From: Hyphomicrobium sp. | Lineage (GTDB): Bacteria > Pseudomonadota > Alphaproteobacteria > Rhizobiales > Hyphomicrobiaceae | Direction: 5' to 3' | DNA length: 64,000 bases | NCBI GenBank assembly: GCA_019751875.1 | Contig: JAIEMV010000005.1 | Coordinates: 62,001-126,000, forward strand | In this document: positions 25,129 to 33,742 of the stretch, piece after piece | Layout: every line of letters begins with the position of its first letter | How positions within the stretch are numbered: the stretch's first letter is position 1 | Position numbers and translations under genes: made by a program | The notes under the pieces: generated by a model | Told to the model about the DNA's origin: nothing | The model's database searches: none | The model's input: only the letters and a program-made list of their open reading frames with translations

Positions 25129-27021
25129 CTAATTTAAACCGCGGCCTGGCAGCGGGCGCCCGCCGCTGCTCTCCACTTTCGCTGGTTCCTCGAACAACTC
25201 CACCAACTTGTCCGTCATCGCCCCGGCGAGCTCGCTCGCGTCCGTAATCGTCACCGCACGGCGATAGTACCGCGTCACGTCATGACCGATGCCGATCGCG
25301 ATCAACTCCACCGGCGAGCGAGTTTCGATTTCGTGGATCACCTGCCGCAGATGGTGCTCCAGATAACTGCCCGTATTCACCGACAGCGTGGAATCATCCA
25401 CCGGCGCGCCATCCGAAATCATCATCAGGATGCGCCGCTGCTCGGGCCGTCCCAGCAGTCTCTGATGCGCCCACGCCAGCGCCTCGCCGTCGATGTTTTC
25501 CTTCAGCAGCCCTTCGCGCATCATCAGGGCGAGTGACCGCTTCGCCCGCCGCCACGGAGCATCGGCGGTCTTATAGATGATGTGGCGCAGATCATTGAGC
25601 CGGCCCGGATTCGGCGGCTTGCCGGCCGAAAGCCACTTCTCGCGAGCCTCCCCGCCCTTCCACGCCTTCGTGGTGAACCCCAGGATCTCGACCTTCACGC
25701 CGCAGCGTTCGAGCGTCCGGGCCAGAATATCCGCGCAACACGCCGCCACCATGATCGGCCGTCCGCGCATCGAACCGGAATTGTCGATCAGCAACGTCAC
25801 GACCGTGTCCCGGAAATCCGTGTCGCGCTCGCGCATGAACGACAGCGCGTGCATCGGATCGATGATGATCCGCGTCAGCCGCGCCGCGTCAAGTGCACCT
25901 TCCTCGAGATCGAAATCCCACGCACGGTTTTGCTTGGCGAGCAGCCGCCGCTGCAAGCGGTTCGCAAGCCGCGAAACCGTCGAGGCCAGCACGCGCAATT
26001 CCTTATCGAGGAACGTCCTCAGCCGGTCGAGTTCCTCGGGCGTGGAGAGTTTTTCCGCTTCCACGACTTCATCGTTGCTGTTGGAAAAAACCTTGTAGCC
26101 GAAGCTTTCCGGAGTATCGAGCACCGACTGGTTCGGACGCCACGGCTCTGCGGTATCACTCTCCGCCTCGCCCTCCGCCTCGATTTCGATGTCCTGCATC
26201 TCGCCGGCATCGGCCGCTTCCGCCGTATCGCCGCTCTCACCTTCGCTCTCCTGCTCTTCGCCGGAACTCTCTTGCCCCTCGTTGGTCTCTTCCTCGCCCT
26301 CGGTCTCCTGCTCGCCGCCCTCGGGCTGCTGCTCTTGTTCCTCTTCGCTCTCTTCCTGCTCGCCTTCGTTCGGCTGCTCGGCCATCTCGAGCGTGCGCAG
26401 CAGATCGCGGACCAGCCGCCCGAACGCTTCCTGATCGTCCGACTTGGCTGCAAGCTGCTTCAGCGTCTTGCCGCAGCGTTTCTCCAGAACAGGCTTCCAA
26501 ACATCCGCCAGCGCCTTCGCCGTGGCCGGTGGCGGCAGCCCCGTGAGCTTCTCACGCACGATCAAAGCCAAGGCTTCATCGAGCGGCGCATCCTCGCGCG
26601 ACGACACGTTGGCAAAACGCCCGTGCGCAAAATAATCCTCGCACTTGGCCGCCAGATTGCCCGCCATGCCATCCATGCGATTGGCGCCGATCGCTTCTAC
26701 GCGCGCCCGCTCGACCGCCTCGAACACGGCCCGCGCGTCGCCCGACTGTGGCGCCAGCTTGCGATGCAGCTTCGCGTCGTGACACGCCAGCGTCAGCGCC
26801 AGACTATCCGCCCAGCCGCGCACCACCGCGATCTCGCGCTTGGATGGCACGCGCGCCGGCTCCGGCAACTGCACATGATGCCCCTCCACGCCGGGCTTGC
26901 CCGGCGAGAAATCGACATGCACCTTATCGTCGCCTGCCACCGCGCGCACCGTCAACCCGACGACGCGCTTCAGCGGCTCGGCCGGTGCTTCCTTCCGCTT
27001 CGTTGGCGGTGGGTTGGGCAT
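25129..27021 (-). CDS. cobT: Cobaltochelatase subunit CobT
   Basis: A 630-residue subunit of the aerobic cobaltochelatase (CobNST), which inserts cobalt into hydrogenobyrinic acid diamide during B12 synthesis. The N-terminal helical domain is followed by a Glu-rich linker (about residues 215-290) and a C-terminal von Willebrand A domain with the MIDAS motif DNSGSMRG. The protein pairs with CobS as an AAA+ motor, similar to the ChlD/ChlI pair of magnesium chelatase. It lies 10 bp downstream of cobS. CobN, the large subunit, is not in this window. Array A abuts its stop codon. Confidence 0.93.
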   Translation of the reverse strand: MPNPPPTKRKEAPAEPLKRVVGLTVRAVAGDDKVHVDFSPGKPGVEGHHVQLPEPARVPSKREIAVVRGWADSLALTLACHDAKLHRKLAPQSGDARAVFEAVERARVEAIGANRMDGMAGNLAAKCEDYFAHGRFANVSSREDAPLDEALALIVREKLTGLPPPATAKALADVWKPVLEKRCGKTLKQLAAKSDDQEAFGRLVRDLLRTLEMAEQPNEGEQEESEEEQEQQPEGGEQETEGEEETNEGQESSGEEQESEGESGDTAEAADAGEMQDIEIEAEGEAESDTAEPWRPNQSVLDTPESFGYKVFSNSNDEVVEAEKLSTPEELDRLRTFLDKELRVLASTVSRLANRLQRRLLAKQNRAWDFDLEEGALDAARLTRIIIDPMHALSFMRERDTDFRDTVVTLLIDNSGSMRGRPIMVAACCADILARTLERCGVKVEILGFTTKAWKGGEAREKWLSAGKPPNPGRLNDLRHIIYKTADAPWRRAKRSLALMMREGLLKENIDGEALAWAHQRLLGRPEQRRILMMISDGAPVDDSTLSVNTGSYLEHHLRQVIHEIETRSPVELIAIGIGHDVTRYYRRAVTITDASELAGAMTDKLVELFEEPAKVESSGGRPLPGRGLN

Positions 27022-27031
27022 CAGCGCTCGT

Positions 27032-28033
27032 TCAGCTCAACGCCACGTTCGCGGCACTCTCCGGTAGTTCCTCGCCAAATGCACGCTGATAGAACTCCGC
27101 CACCAGCGGTCGTTCCAGTTCATCGCACTTGTTGAGGAACGTGAGACGGAACGCAAAGCCGATATCCCCGAAGATGTCGGCGTTCTCCGCCCAAGTGATA
27201 ACGGTGCGCGGGCTCATGACGGTCGAGAGATCGCCGTTGATGAACGCCGACCGCGTCAGGTCCGCCACCCGCACCATCGCGCCAATCTGCTTGCGCTTCA
27301 CATCCGTCTTGGCGAACGACTTCACCTTTGCAAGGATGATCTTCACCTCGTCGTCATGCGGCAGGTAGTTGAGCGTCGTGACCAGCGACCACCGGTCCAT
27401 CTGACCCTGGTTGATCTGCTGCGTGCCATGGTAGAGACCCGACGTGTCGCCGAGCCCGATCGTGTTCGTTGTTGCAAACAGGCGGAACGCCGGATGCGGC
27501 TTGATCACCTTCGATTGGTCGAGCAGCGTCAGCTTGCCTGACACTTCGAGCACGCGCTGGATCACGAACATCACGTCCGGCCGCCCGGCATCGTACTCGT
27601 CGAACACGAGCGCCGTATTCGAGCGCAGGCAGTAGGGCAGAATGCCTTCGCGGAATTCCGTCACCTGCTTACCGTCCTTCAGTACGATTGCGTCTTTACC
27701 GACGAGATCGATGCGCGAAACGTGGCTGTCGAGATTGACGCGGATGCACGGCCAGTTGAGGCGCGCCGCCACCTGCTCGATGTGCGTCGACTTTCCCGTC
27801 CCGTGATAGCCCTGCACCATGACGCGCCGGTTATGCTTGAACCCGGCCAGGATCGCGAGCGTCACGTCCCGGTTGAACAAATAGTCCGGATCCAGATCCG
27901 GCACATGCTCCTCAGACTTGGAATAGGCGGGCACTTCCATGTCCGTCTCGATGCCGAAAACCTGCCGCACCGAAACCTTGAGGTCGGGCAAGCCGGCGAT
28001 GTCCTTGGTGGCAGCGGTGGCAGGCGCGCGCAT
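27032..28033 (-). CDS. cobS: Cobaltochelatase AAA+ subunit CobS
   Basis: A 333-residue AAA+ ATPase. Walker A is GYHGTGKS (75-82), Walker B is [10 protein letters not shown], and [10 protein letters not shown] is the sensor I region. The length matches known CobS. The start at 28033 ([10 protein letters not shown]) gives the normal N-terminus; the open frame to 28171 runs into the preceding gene and is not used. It acts with CobT and CobN in ATP-driven cobalt insertion. It is 134 bp downstream of the J-domain gene, same strand. Confidence 0.93.
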   Translation of the reverse strand: MRAPATAATKDIAGLPDLKVSVRQVFGIETDMEVPAYSKSEEHVPDLDPDYLFNRDVTLAILAGFKHNRRVMVQGYHGTGKSTHIEQVAARLNWPCIRVNLDSHVSRIDLVGKDAIVLKDGKQVTEFREGILPYCLRSNTALVFDEYDAGRPDVMFVIQRVLEVSGKLTLLDQSKVIKPHPAFRLFATTNTIGLGDTSGLYHGTQQINQGQMDRWSLVTTLNYLPHDDEVKIILAKVKSFAKTDVKRKQIGAMVRVADLTRSAFINGDLSTVMSPRTVITWAENADIFGDIGFAFRLTFLNKCDELERPLVAEFYQRAFGEELPESAANVALS

Positions 28034-28167
28034 GGGAAGTCCTTCGTAGGGTGAAGCGCGGTGGCGCTCATCGGGAGGCGCAACCGAGAGATGGGACTGG
28101 AAGCAACGCTGCCCGATGGGGGGAAGTTCACGGGAACGTAGCGATCCGACACGGTACGGAACCGCCG

Positions 28168-28830
28168 TCAAACGAGACCAGCCTGCTTCAAATAATTATA
28201 GGCTTGAATGATCTCACGCAACTTCTCCTCCGATCGCGTATCGCCGCCGTTAGCATCCGGATGGTGAAGCTTGACCAGCTCCTTGAACCGGCCCTTGATC
28301 TCATCCTTCGTCGCCCCCTGCTTCAGACCCAGGGTGGTCATCGCCTTTTTCTCGAGGGGTCGCAGTTGTCGGCGGTTCTCCACGGGCGTCGAGCGTGACT
28401 GACGGGCCCTCCATGCGAAAAACGCGCTGGGATCGTTGGGTGGCGGATCACCCCCTGCAGCCGCCGGATCGGCCGTGTCTGCGGTCTCGCGCGGCGCTCC
28501 GGTACGGCCCTCGCGCAGGCCTGGAGCCCACGAGTTCGCCGCCATCTTCCACGTCGGGCGGTGCCCGGTCAGTGCATCTTTCTGGAAGTCGGCGACTTCA
28601 CGGTCCGACATTCCATCGAAATAATTATACGTCGCATTGTACTCGCGCACGTGATCGACGCAGAAAGCGAAGTATTCACCATCTCGCCCGCGTCCTTTCG
28701 GCGCACGATGTGTCGCGGGCTGGTCGCACCCTTTGCGCTGGCAGCGGGGACCGCCCGTGCGCGCTTCTTCCTCACGGGCACGCTTGGTGCCGACGCGGAT
28801 GGAGTCGAAATATTTCGAGTTGAGCTTCAT
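28168..28830 (-). CDS. J-domain (DnaJ-like) protein linked to cobS/cobT
   Basis: A 220-residue protein. The N-terminal half has a conserved cysteine set ([17 protein letters not shown] and [18 protein letters not shown]), possibly a metal site. The J-domain is at the C-terminus, with the HPD motif in [13 protein letters not shown] around residue 190. This inverted layout (J-domain last) is characteristic of the alphaproteobacterial J-protein that precedes cobS. It presumably recruits DnaK; the link to cobaltochelatase is by context only. Divergent from the BolA gene with 182 bp between. Confidence 0.85.
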   Translation of the reverse strand: MKLNSKYFDSIRVGTKRAREEEARTGGPRCQRKGCDQPATHRAPKGRGRDGEYFAFCVDHVREYNATYNYFDGMSDREVADFQKDALTGHRPTWKMAANSWAPGLREGRTGAPRETADTADPAAAGGDPPPNDPSAFFAWRARQSRSTPVENRRQLRPLEKKAMTTLGLKQGATKDEIKGRFKELVKLHHPDANGGDTRSEEKLREIIQAYNYLKQAGLV

Positions 28831-29012
28831 GTGTCGAGTATGATGAGAGCCGCTGGCGGAAACAAGCCGAGCACCTTATCACAGGCCGATGCGTTGCGTC
28901 GCGGCCATAGCGAAAATCCAGCACCGGATTTTTTGGCCCTAGCAGCGCCTCGTGTCGCTACGTCCGAGTCCGCGACGGCGAAGTTGCATGAGACCTTGAA
29001 GGAACACGCACG

Positions 29013-29285
29013 ATGTCGATCGAATCTGCTTTACGTGAAAAACTCATGGTCGGTCTTGAACCCGTGCGTCTCGACGTCATAAACGAGAGTGAGATGCACG
29101 CTGGCCACCGGTCTTCGCCGGGCACGGGCGAAAGTCATTTTCGTGTTCTCGTCGTGTCGGAGAAATTCACAGGTCAGTCGCGGGTGGCGCGCCACCGGAT
29201 GGTCAATCAACTCATCGCCGAAGAACTTGCCGGCGGCCTACATGCCTTGGCACTGGCAACCTACGCGCCCGGGGAAAAATTCTAG
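29013..29285 (+). CDS. BolA family protein
   Basis: A 90-residue BolA/IbaG-like protein. Typical features are the class II KH-like fold pattern LRLDVINESEMHAGH and HFRVLVVSEKFTGQSRVARHRMVN, with a conserved His near the C-terminal third and a QSR(V)xRH motif. BolA proteins pair with monothiol glutaredoxins to handle Fe-S clusters or act in stress morphology. It is divergent from the J-domain gene and followed by hairpin array B and a bidirectional terminator. Confidence 0.9.
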   Translation: MSIESALREKLMVGLEPVRLDVINESEMHAGHRSSPGTGESHFRVLVVSEKFTGQSRVARHRMVNQLIAEELAGGLHALALATYAPGEKF

Positions 29286-29299
29286 GTCATGCCTTTTCG

Positions 29300-29529
29300 C
29301 GCCATCCGGCCGGCTCCGTGCAGCGGAGTCGGATGGCGCAGCACCATTTTCGCCATCCGGCCGGCTCCGCGCAGCGGAGTCGGATGACGCAGCACTATCT
29401 TCGCCATCCGGCCGGCTCCGCGCAGCGGAGTCAGATGGCGCAGCACCATTTTCGCCATCCGGCCGGAGTCAGATGGCGCAGCACCATTTTCGCCATCCGG
29501 CCGGCTCCGCGCAGCGGAGTCGGATGGCG
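29300..29529. repeat. Array B: five 39-bp hairpin units, period 51 bp
   Basis: Units start at 29300, 29351, 29402, 29453 and 29491. Four are 39 bp and one (29453-29478) is only 26 bp after a 13-bp deletion of the inner stem-loop. Linkers are about 12 bases (CAGCACCATTTT). Each full unit folds as CGCCATCCG/CGGATGGCG outside and CTCCGC/GCGGAG inside around a GCA loop. The array lies between the BolA gene and a terminator. It is the same architecture as array A with paired base changes. Confidence 0.88.
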
Positions 29530-29539
29530 CAACAAATAA

Positions 29540-29573
29540 AGAGCCCGGCTCCACGAAGGAACCGGGCTCTTTC
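29540..29573. terminator. Bidirectional terminator between BolA and an exported-protein gene
   Basis: AGAGCCCGG (29540-29548) pairs with CCGGGCTCT (29562-29570) across a 13-nt loop. T residues follow on the plus strand and A residues precede, so it can end transcription from both the BolA side and the convergent gene at 29591. Confidence 0.8.
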
Positions 29574-29590
29574 TCTGTCTCACTAAAATC

Positions 29591-29872
29591 TTAGCGCCAG
29601 CGCGGGTGGCAGACGCGTTCCATGTGGCAGCGCTTCACGCCCCAGCGGTTACGGAAGCAAACGCGCTCCCACCCGCAGTGGCGACGTGCATGCCGGTGAC
29701 GCCAGCCATGACGGTAATGGACGTTATCGACTCCGCGTGCACCGGTATCACGAAAGCCGCCATCGCGATGAAATTCTCCACGGCCATAGCCGGGTTCGGC
29801 GGATGCGGGCGCGGCTCCGGCTGCGAAAAGGATGCCGCTCGACAGCAGGGCGGCGGTCAAAATGCGCTTCAT
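29591..29872 (-). CDS. Small exported His/Arg-rich protein
   Basis: A 93-residue protein with a signal peptide (MKRILTAALLSSGILFAAGAAPASA). The mature part is rich in His, Arg, Gly and Trp (HYRHGWRHRHARRHCGWERVCF) and has four cysteines in the C-terminal third (CGWERVC, RCHMERVC). GAGGAG is eight bases upstream of the ATG at 29872, supporting that start. It is likely periplasmic; the His-rich stretch could bind metal, which is inference. Comparable His/Trp-rich small exported proteins are common in the order but of unknown role. Confidence 0.65.
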   Translation of the reverse strand: MKRILTAALLSSGILFAAGAAPASAEPGYGRGEFHRDGGFRDTGARGVDNVHYRHGWRHRHARRHCGWERVCFRNRWGVKRCHMERVCHPRWR

Positions 29873-30061
29873 AGGTGGTCTCCTCGTTATCTCGTCGGTC
29901 TTGATCGGCGCTTTGGCTTCTCCATCCGGCGTAACGAGATGAAGCCATTTTACGCATGAACCGGCACTGAACGCGTCGTTCAGCAACCGTTGCCCTCATC
30001 CTGCCCGTTTATGTGCGGATATGTGCTCGCGTTTGTCCCAGTTTGAGAGTGCGTGGCAGTC

Positions 30062-30820
30062 ATGCCCGATCGGCGCCTGTCCAATGATGATGTCGAAAAT
30101 GTTATTGCGCGCGTTCGCGAAGAGTTGGCGCGGCGTCGGATTTCGCGGCAGCGATTAGCCGACGACGCGCGCATCAGTGTCTCGACTCTTGAAAAAGTTC
30201 TGTCCGGCCGCCGCACCTTTACACTGGCCACATTGGTCCGCTTGGAGGAAGCGCTCGGCGTCGCGCTAAGGCCTTCGCGTCTCAACGGCGCCAGACGTTC
30301 CGGTGACCATCCGCTCATCGCCGCCGATGATCTTGGCAATTACGCACGCGCTCAGGTCTCGTGGCTGGAAGGCTCCTATCTCACCGTGATCCCGAGCTTC
30401 GGCGACCGGTCCTCGATTTCCGCCTACCGGACCGAATTTTGCTGGGACGACCAGCGCGGCTGCCTCACCTTCCGTGAAACCGATCGCGCGGATGGCGCCT
30501 TTGCGCAGCATGGCTTGATTGCGATGCCCACTCAGACCGGCCACATCTACCTTGTCACCAACCGACACGGGCAGAATAGGCTCGCGATCCTGTCGCGTCC
30601 GACGAGTCAAGGCAGCATGCACGGCATTCTCGCCACGCTCTTGTCTGGCCGTGGCGCACAGTTGACGCCCGTGGCTGCGCCCATCGCGCTCACACCAATG
30701 GACGCCTCGTCAAAATATGTTTTTGGCCGGATCTCGCAAAGCCAGCCCGACTTCGCCCGTTACCGCACACTGCTCCATCGCACGCTAGATGACGGGTTCG
30801 CCGTACTGATGCCGGCGTAA
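30062..30820 (+). CDS. XRE-type helix-turn-helix protein with C-terminal sensor-like domain
   Basis: About 252 residues. The N-terminal 60 residues form a Cro/C1-type HTH (REELARRRISRQRLADDARISVSTLEKVLSGRRTFTLATLVRLEEALG). The remaining about 180 residues are a beta-rich region (GNYARAQVSWLEGSYLTVIPSFGDRSSISAYRTEF) that I do not recognise and that could sense a ligand. A GTG at 30053 is an alternative start; spacing to the GAGAG at 30045 does not decide. No phage genes are nearby, so it is more likely a chromosomal regulator than a prophage repressor. The target is unknown. Confidence 0.7.
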   Translation: MPDRRLSNDDVENVIARVREELARRRISRQRLADDARISVSTLEKVLSGRRTFTLATLVRLEEALGVALRPSRLNGARRSGDHPLIAADDLGNYARAQVSWLEGSYLTVIPSFGDRSSISAYRTEFCWDDQRGCLTFRETDRADGAFAQHGLIAMPTQTGHIYLVTNRHGQNRLAILSRPTSQGSMHGILATLLSGRGAQLTPVAAPIALTPMDASSKYVFGRISQSQPDFARYRTLLHRTLDDGFAVLMPA

Positions 30821-30915
30821 CTTACATTTTCCGTTCCCTGCGATGGAATTCTTAAGGCTTTGATGCGATGCAACGGCGTTGCTGTATTCGGCTCATCCGT
30901 CCCATTGGTGTTGTG

Positions 30916-31989
30916 ATGCCGCGTCATCCGTCATCCGCCGCACATCGTGTCGGCACGAGGCTCGCCGCGCTGGCCACCACCTGCTTCATCACGGGCGCGC
31001 TCACGTTCGCGGCCGTTGCAAAGCCGCTGCTCGAATTGTCGAAGCCTGTGCCGATCACGATAAAGGCGCAACCGATCACAACCTTTTCGCGATCGGGCGA
31101 GCCCGGCAGCACCTCCGGCAAGTTGACCTGGCGCGGCGGGCTGGTGCTCTCTGCGGACAACGAAAAATTTGGCGGCTATTCCGGTCTCGTCCTCTCCGCC
31201 GACGGGCAGGACCTCATGGCAATCTCCGACGCCGGCGGATGGCTGAAGGCGCGCCTGCAGTATTCCGGCGATCGCCTGGTGGGCATGTCCGATGCGATCA
31301 TCGGCTCCCTCATGGGCAGCGATGGGAAACCGCTACGCCGCCGTCGCGATCTCGACGCTGAGGAACTGGCCCTGGTAAGCGGAACCCTTTCCGGCGGCGA
31401 AGCGCTCGTCTCCTTTGAAAACTTCAACCGCATTGTCCGCTACGCCGTCACCGACGCCGGCCTCGGACGACCGCTTGAAGTTGTCCCGCCTCCGCCGGGC
31501 CTGCGCCGCTTCTCCAAGGACGGTATGGAGGCCATGACCGTTTTCAAAGGCGGGCCCAACAAAGGACGCTTGGTAGCGTTCTCCGAAAATGCGCGCGATG
31601 ACGGCCGTCACACTGGTTGGATCTGGGTCCGCGGCAGCGCAAAGCCACTGCAAGTCATCTCGCACGACGGCTTCTCGTTGACCGCCGCCGCATCTTTGGA
31701 CGACGGGACGTTGATCCTGCTGGAACGCCGCTTCACCTTTCTTGACGGTCTCCGCATGCGCCTGCGTCGCATCGAAGCCGCAGATGTGAAGCCCGGCGCC
31801 GTCCTGGACGGCGAAGTGCTGATCGAGGCCGACATGTCCGATGAGATCGACAACATGGAAGGTCTCGCCGTCCACACCGCACCGAATGGCGAAACTGTCC
31901 TCACCCTCATCTCGGACGACAACTTCAACACCGTCATCCAGCGCACGCTTCTCTTGCAGTTCACCCTCCGCGAACGCCCGCAATCTTAG
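30916..31989 (+). CDS. Exported esterase-like phytase family protein
   Basis: A 357-residue protein. A signal peptide lies at about residues 14-35 (LAALATTCFITGALTFAAVA). The rest looks like the esterase-like-of-phytase beta-propeller family (PF13449 type): GGYSGLVLSADGQDLMAISDAGGWLKARL, DAEELALVSG, RFSKDGMEAMTVF, and the closing DEIDNMEGLAVHTAPNGETVLTLISDDNF. The known role of this family is poorly defined; some act on phosphoesters. The start at 30916 gives the best signal peptide; an in-frame ATG at 30868 exists. It ends before a terminator shared with rpmB. Confidence 0.75.
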   Translation: MPRHPSSAAHRVGTRLAALATTCFITGALTFAAVAKPLLELSKPVPITIKAQPITTFSRSGEPGSTSGKLTWRGGLVLSADNEKFGGYSGLVLSADGQDLMAISDAGGWLKARLQYSGDRLVGMSDAIIGSLMGSDGKPLRRRRDLDAEELALVSGTLSGGEALVSFENFNRIVRYAVTDAGLGRPLEVVPPPPGLRRFSKDGMEAMTVFKGGPNKGRLVAFSENARDDGRHTGWIWVRGSAKPLQVISHDGFSLTAAASLDDGTLILLERRFTFLDGLRMRLRRIEAADVKPGAVLDGEVLIEADMSDEIDNMEGLAVHTAPNGETVLTLISDDNFNTVIQRTLLLQFTLRERPQS

Positions 31990-32005
31990 AAGCGCGCACG
32001 AAAAA

Positions 32006-32032
32006 GGCGCGGGAGCCGTCAGCTCCCGCGCC
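32006..32032. terminator. Strong bidirectional terminator (phytase-like gene / rpmB)
   Basis: GGCGCGGGAGC (32006-32016) pairs perfectly with GCTCCCGCGCC (32022-32032) around a 5-nt loop. Five A residues precede it, giving a U-run for rpmB read on the minus strand; TT follows for the plus-strand gene. Confidence 0.88.
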
Positions 32033-32056
32033 TTCAATGTCATTCCGCCGTGCCGC

Positions 32057-32350
32057 TTAAGCTGCAGACGCAGCCTTCGACTTGACGAGGTCCCGCTTCA
32101 GCTTTTGCAGTTGCGGCGAAAGCTGCTCGGCGCTCACCTTCAACAGGTAGGCATCGAGACCGCCGTTGTGCTCCACCGAACGCAGTCCATGTGCACTCAC
32201 GCGAACCTTCACCGAACGGTCCAGCGCCTCGCTCAGCAGCGTGACGTTGACGAGGTTCGGACGGAACGTCCGCTTGGTCTTGTTTTCGGCGTGGCTGCGC
32301 AGCTGCCCGGCCATCGGCAGCTTGCCGGTCAATTCGCACCGACGGGTCAT
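32057..32350 (-). CDS. rpmB: 50S ribosomal protein L28
   Basis: A 97-residue ribosomal protein, normal length for alphaproteobacteria. The start [27 protein letters not shown] matches L28 except for its usual variant N-terminus, followed by [44 protein letters not shown]. The C-terminal Lys-rich tail is typical. The ATG at 32350 is certain from this alignment. It has its own promoter at 32468-32496 and a hairpin-containing leader of about 110 nt, and ends at the shared terminator. DUF3108 is divergent, as in many Hyphomicrobiales. Confidence 0.96.
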   Translation of the reverse strand: MTRRCELTGKLPMAGQLRSHAENKTKRTFRPNLVNVTLLSEALDRSVKVRVSAHGLRSVEHNGGLDAYLLKVSAEQLSPQLQKLKRDLVKSKAASAA

Positions 32351-32420
32351 GGGTCGCGTCTCCTGATCATCGCGCGGTGCCCACATCCGGGGTCGCGCGG
32401 GCCCGTCACGGGCATCCGTC

Positions 32421-32460
32421 CAAAAAATGAAGGGCCCCGCCGGTCATCCCAGCGGGGCTG
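32421..32460 (-). promoter_or_regulatory. Terminator-like hairpin in the rpmB leader (putative attenuator)
   Basis: On the minus strand GCCCCGCTGG pairs with CCGGCGGGGC (10 bp including one G-U) around the loop GATGA (plus-strand 32434-32458). The sequence then runs CCTTCATTTTTT. This lies at the very start of the predicted rpmB transcript and about 70 nt before the start codon. It has the form of an intrinsic terminator placed between promoter and gene, so it may attenuate rpmB. Confidence 0.55.
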
Positions 32461-32467
32461 TGGCGGT

Positions 32468-32496
32468 TCTATACTGAGACCACCCAAAACCGTCAA
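32468..32496 (-). promoter_or_regulatory. Sigma-70 promoter of rpmB
   Basis: Read on the minus strand: TTGACG (32491-32496), a 17-bp spacer, then TATAGA (32468-32473). Both boxes are close to consensus with ideal spacing, consistent with a strong ribosomal-protein promoter. Transcription should start near 32461. Confidence 0.75.
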
Positions 32497-32686
32497 GCGC
32501 CGGCTACCTGATGCCGTCCGAGCAACCCCTCTGATCCCCGCGTGTCCCGAATGTGGCCGCCAAGAAGCGAAGTCTTTACCATTTTGGTCCACATTGGGAC
32601 ATCGGAACGCCGGGTTCTGCCCGGAAGTGTAGCGTATTCAGAGGCGGCCGCTCCCCAACGCGGCGCCGCGTACCAGTGGTGTAATC

Positions 32687-33553
32687 ATGTCAGTGACGTG
32701 CGTTCGCGGCCGCAGATGGGCCAGTGCCGGTTTCGCCATCCTCGCCGCGGTCGGGGTAGAATTCGTCCTGGGGAACGAGACCCCGGCGCGCGCCGACCCC
32801 TCGCCCGAACCTCCGATCGAGATATCCGGCCAATACTCTATCTATTTCAACGGCTTCGACATTGGCACCGTGCGCATCGACCAGCGCACCGCCGGCCGCA
32901 CCTATTCGGCGAGCTCGCAAGTCGAAATCTCAGCTCTGCTCGGCGCCTTCCGCTGGAAGGGCGTCACCCGCTCAGCCGGCACGTTATCCGCCAATTCGAT
33001 GGAACCGACCGGTTACGATTTTCAGTTTGAAGGCACCTCGAAATCCGGCGCGGTCCGGATGGGCTTCACCAAGGGCACCGTCACCTCTTTGACTGCCCTG
33101 CCCGAAACCATCGACCCGCCCGACCTCGTCCCCTTGCGCGCCGCTCACGTCAAATCCGTCATCGATCCCTTGAGCGCGGTCGTCGCCGTGAGCCGCCCCG
33201 CCGCCCAGCCCTGTGGCCGCAAATTGGCCGTCTTCGACGGTAAACAGCGTTTCGATATTGCCCTGATCCAGTCCCGCCGCGAGGCTGTCCCGGCTGGCCG
33301 CAACGGCGCCACCGTCCAAGGGATCGTCTGCCGGGTGAAATACACACCCATCGCTGGTTACCGCGCCACCGCCGACACGCAAGCCCTGGCCGAGAGCACC
33401 GGGATAGAAGTCACGTTCCGCCCCATCGCCGAAGCTGGAATCTGGGCGCCCTACCGCGTCGCCATTCCGACCATCGCCGGCAGCGTCTCCCTCGAGGTGA
33501 CCCGTTACGATATCGATGCTCCCGGCCTGGCCCAGATCGCTCTGATCGACTGA
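32687..33553 (+). CDS. DUF3108 family exported protein
   Basis: A 288-residue protein. A signal peptide ends around residue 36 (NETPARADP). The mature body is beta-rich, as in DUF3108 (GQYSIYFNGFDIGTVRIDQRTAGRTYSASSQVEISALLGAFRWKG, then GYDFQFEGTSKSGAVRMGF) and ends with RVAIPTIAGSVSLEVTRYDI. The family is probably a periplasmic lipocalin- or LolA-like sandwich of unknown function, commonly next to rpmB. It is divergent from rpmB. The Met at 32687 fits the signal peptide. Confidence 0.8.
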   Translation: MSVTCVRGRRWASAGFAILAAVGVEFVLGNETPARADPSPEPPIEISGQYSIYFNGFDIGTVRIDQRTAGRTYSASSQVEISALLGAFRWKGVTRSAGTLSANSMEPTGYDFQFEGTSKSGAVRMGFTKGTVTSLTALPETIDPPDLVPLRAAHVKSVIDPLSAVVAVSRPAAQPCGRKLAVFDGKQRFDIALIQSRREAVPAGRNGATVQGIVCRVKYTPIAGYRATADTQALAESTGIEVTFRPIAEAGIWAPYRVAIPTIAGSVSLEVTRYDIDAPGLAQIALID

Positions 33554-33742
33554 CGACATCCTGGTGTGGAGACAACAATGGGCGAACCCTCAGGTCCGCC
33601 CATTTTGTTTTGCCGGTCCGGCTGGCCCTGACGGCTTTTTGCCTCGTGCCGATCGCCAGCAAGAAAGCCTTGATCTCCCTTCCCGGCGGTGCAATGCCAA
33701 GGTCACCCCGCCAGCCGGGGCCGCCACGCCAGAGGGCCATTG

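Larger units (their letters stand above)
32351..32686. other. Divergent control region between rpmB and the DUF3108 gene
   Basis: No gene was found in these 336 bp. They contain the rpmB promoter and leader hairpin on the minus strand and, by position, the promoter of the DUF3108 gene on the plus strand, for which I see no clear boxes. Confidence 0.6.

Noticed and set aside
25582-27135. 517-codon open frame on the plus strand
   Set aside because: Opposite cobT, including a run of Leu/Phe that mirrors its Glu-rich linker.
28034-28167. Cobalamin riboswitch before cobS
   Set aside because: The 134-bp gap lacks a B12-box-like motif and is internal to an operon.
29300-29529. CRISPR array
   Set aside because: The spacers would be only about 12 bp and nearly identical, the repeats are 39-bp hairpins, and no cas genes are present.
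30062-30820. Prophage repressor
   Set aside because: The HTH is Cro/C1-like but there are no phage genes, integrase or attachment repeats nearby.
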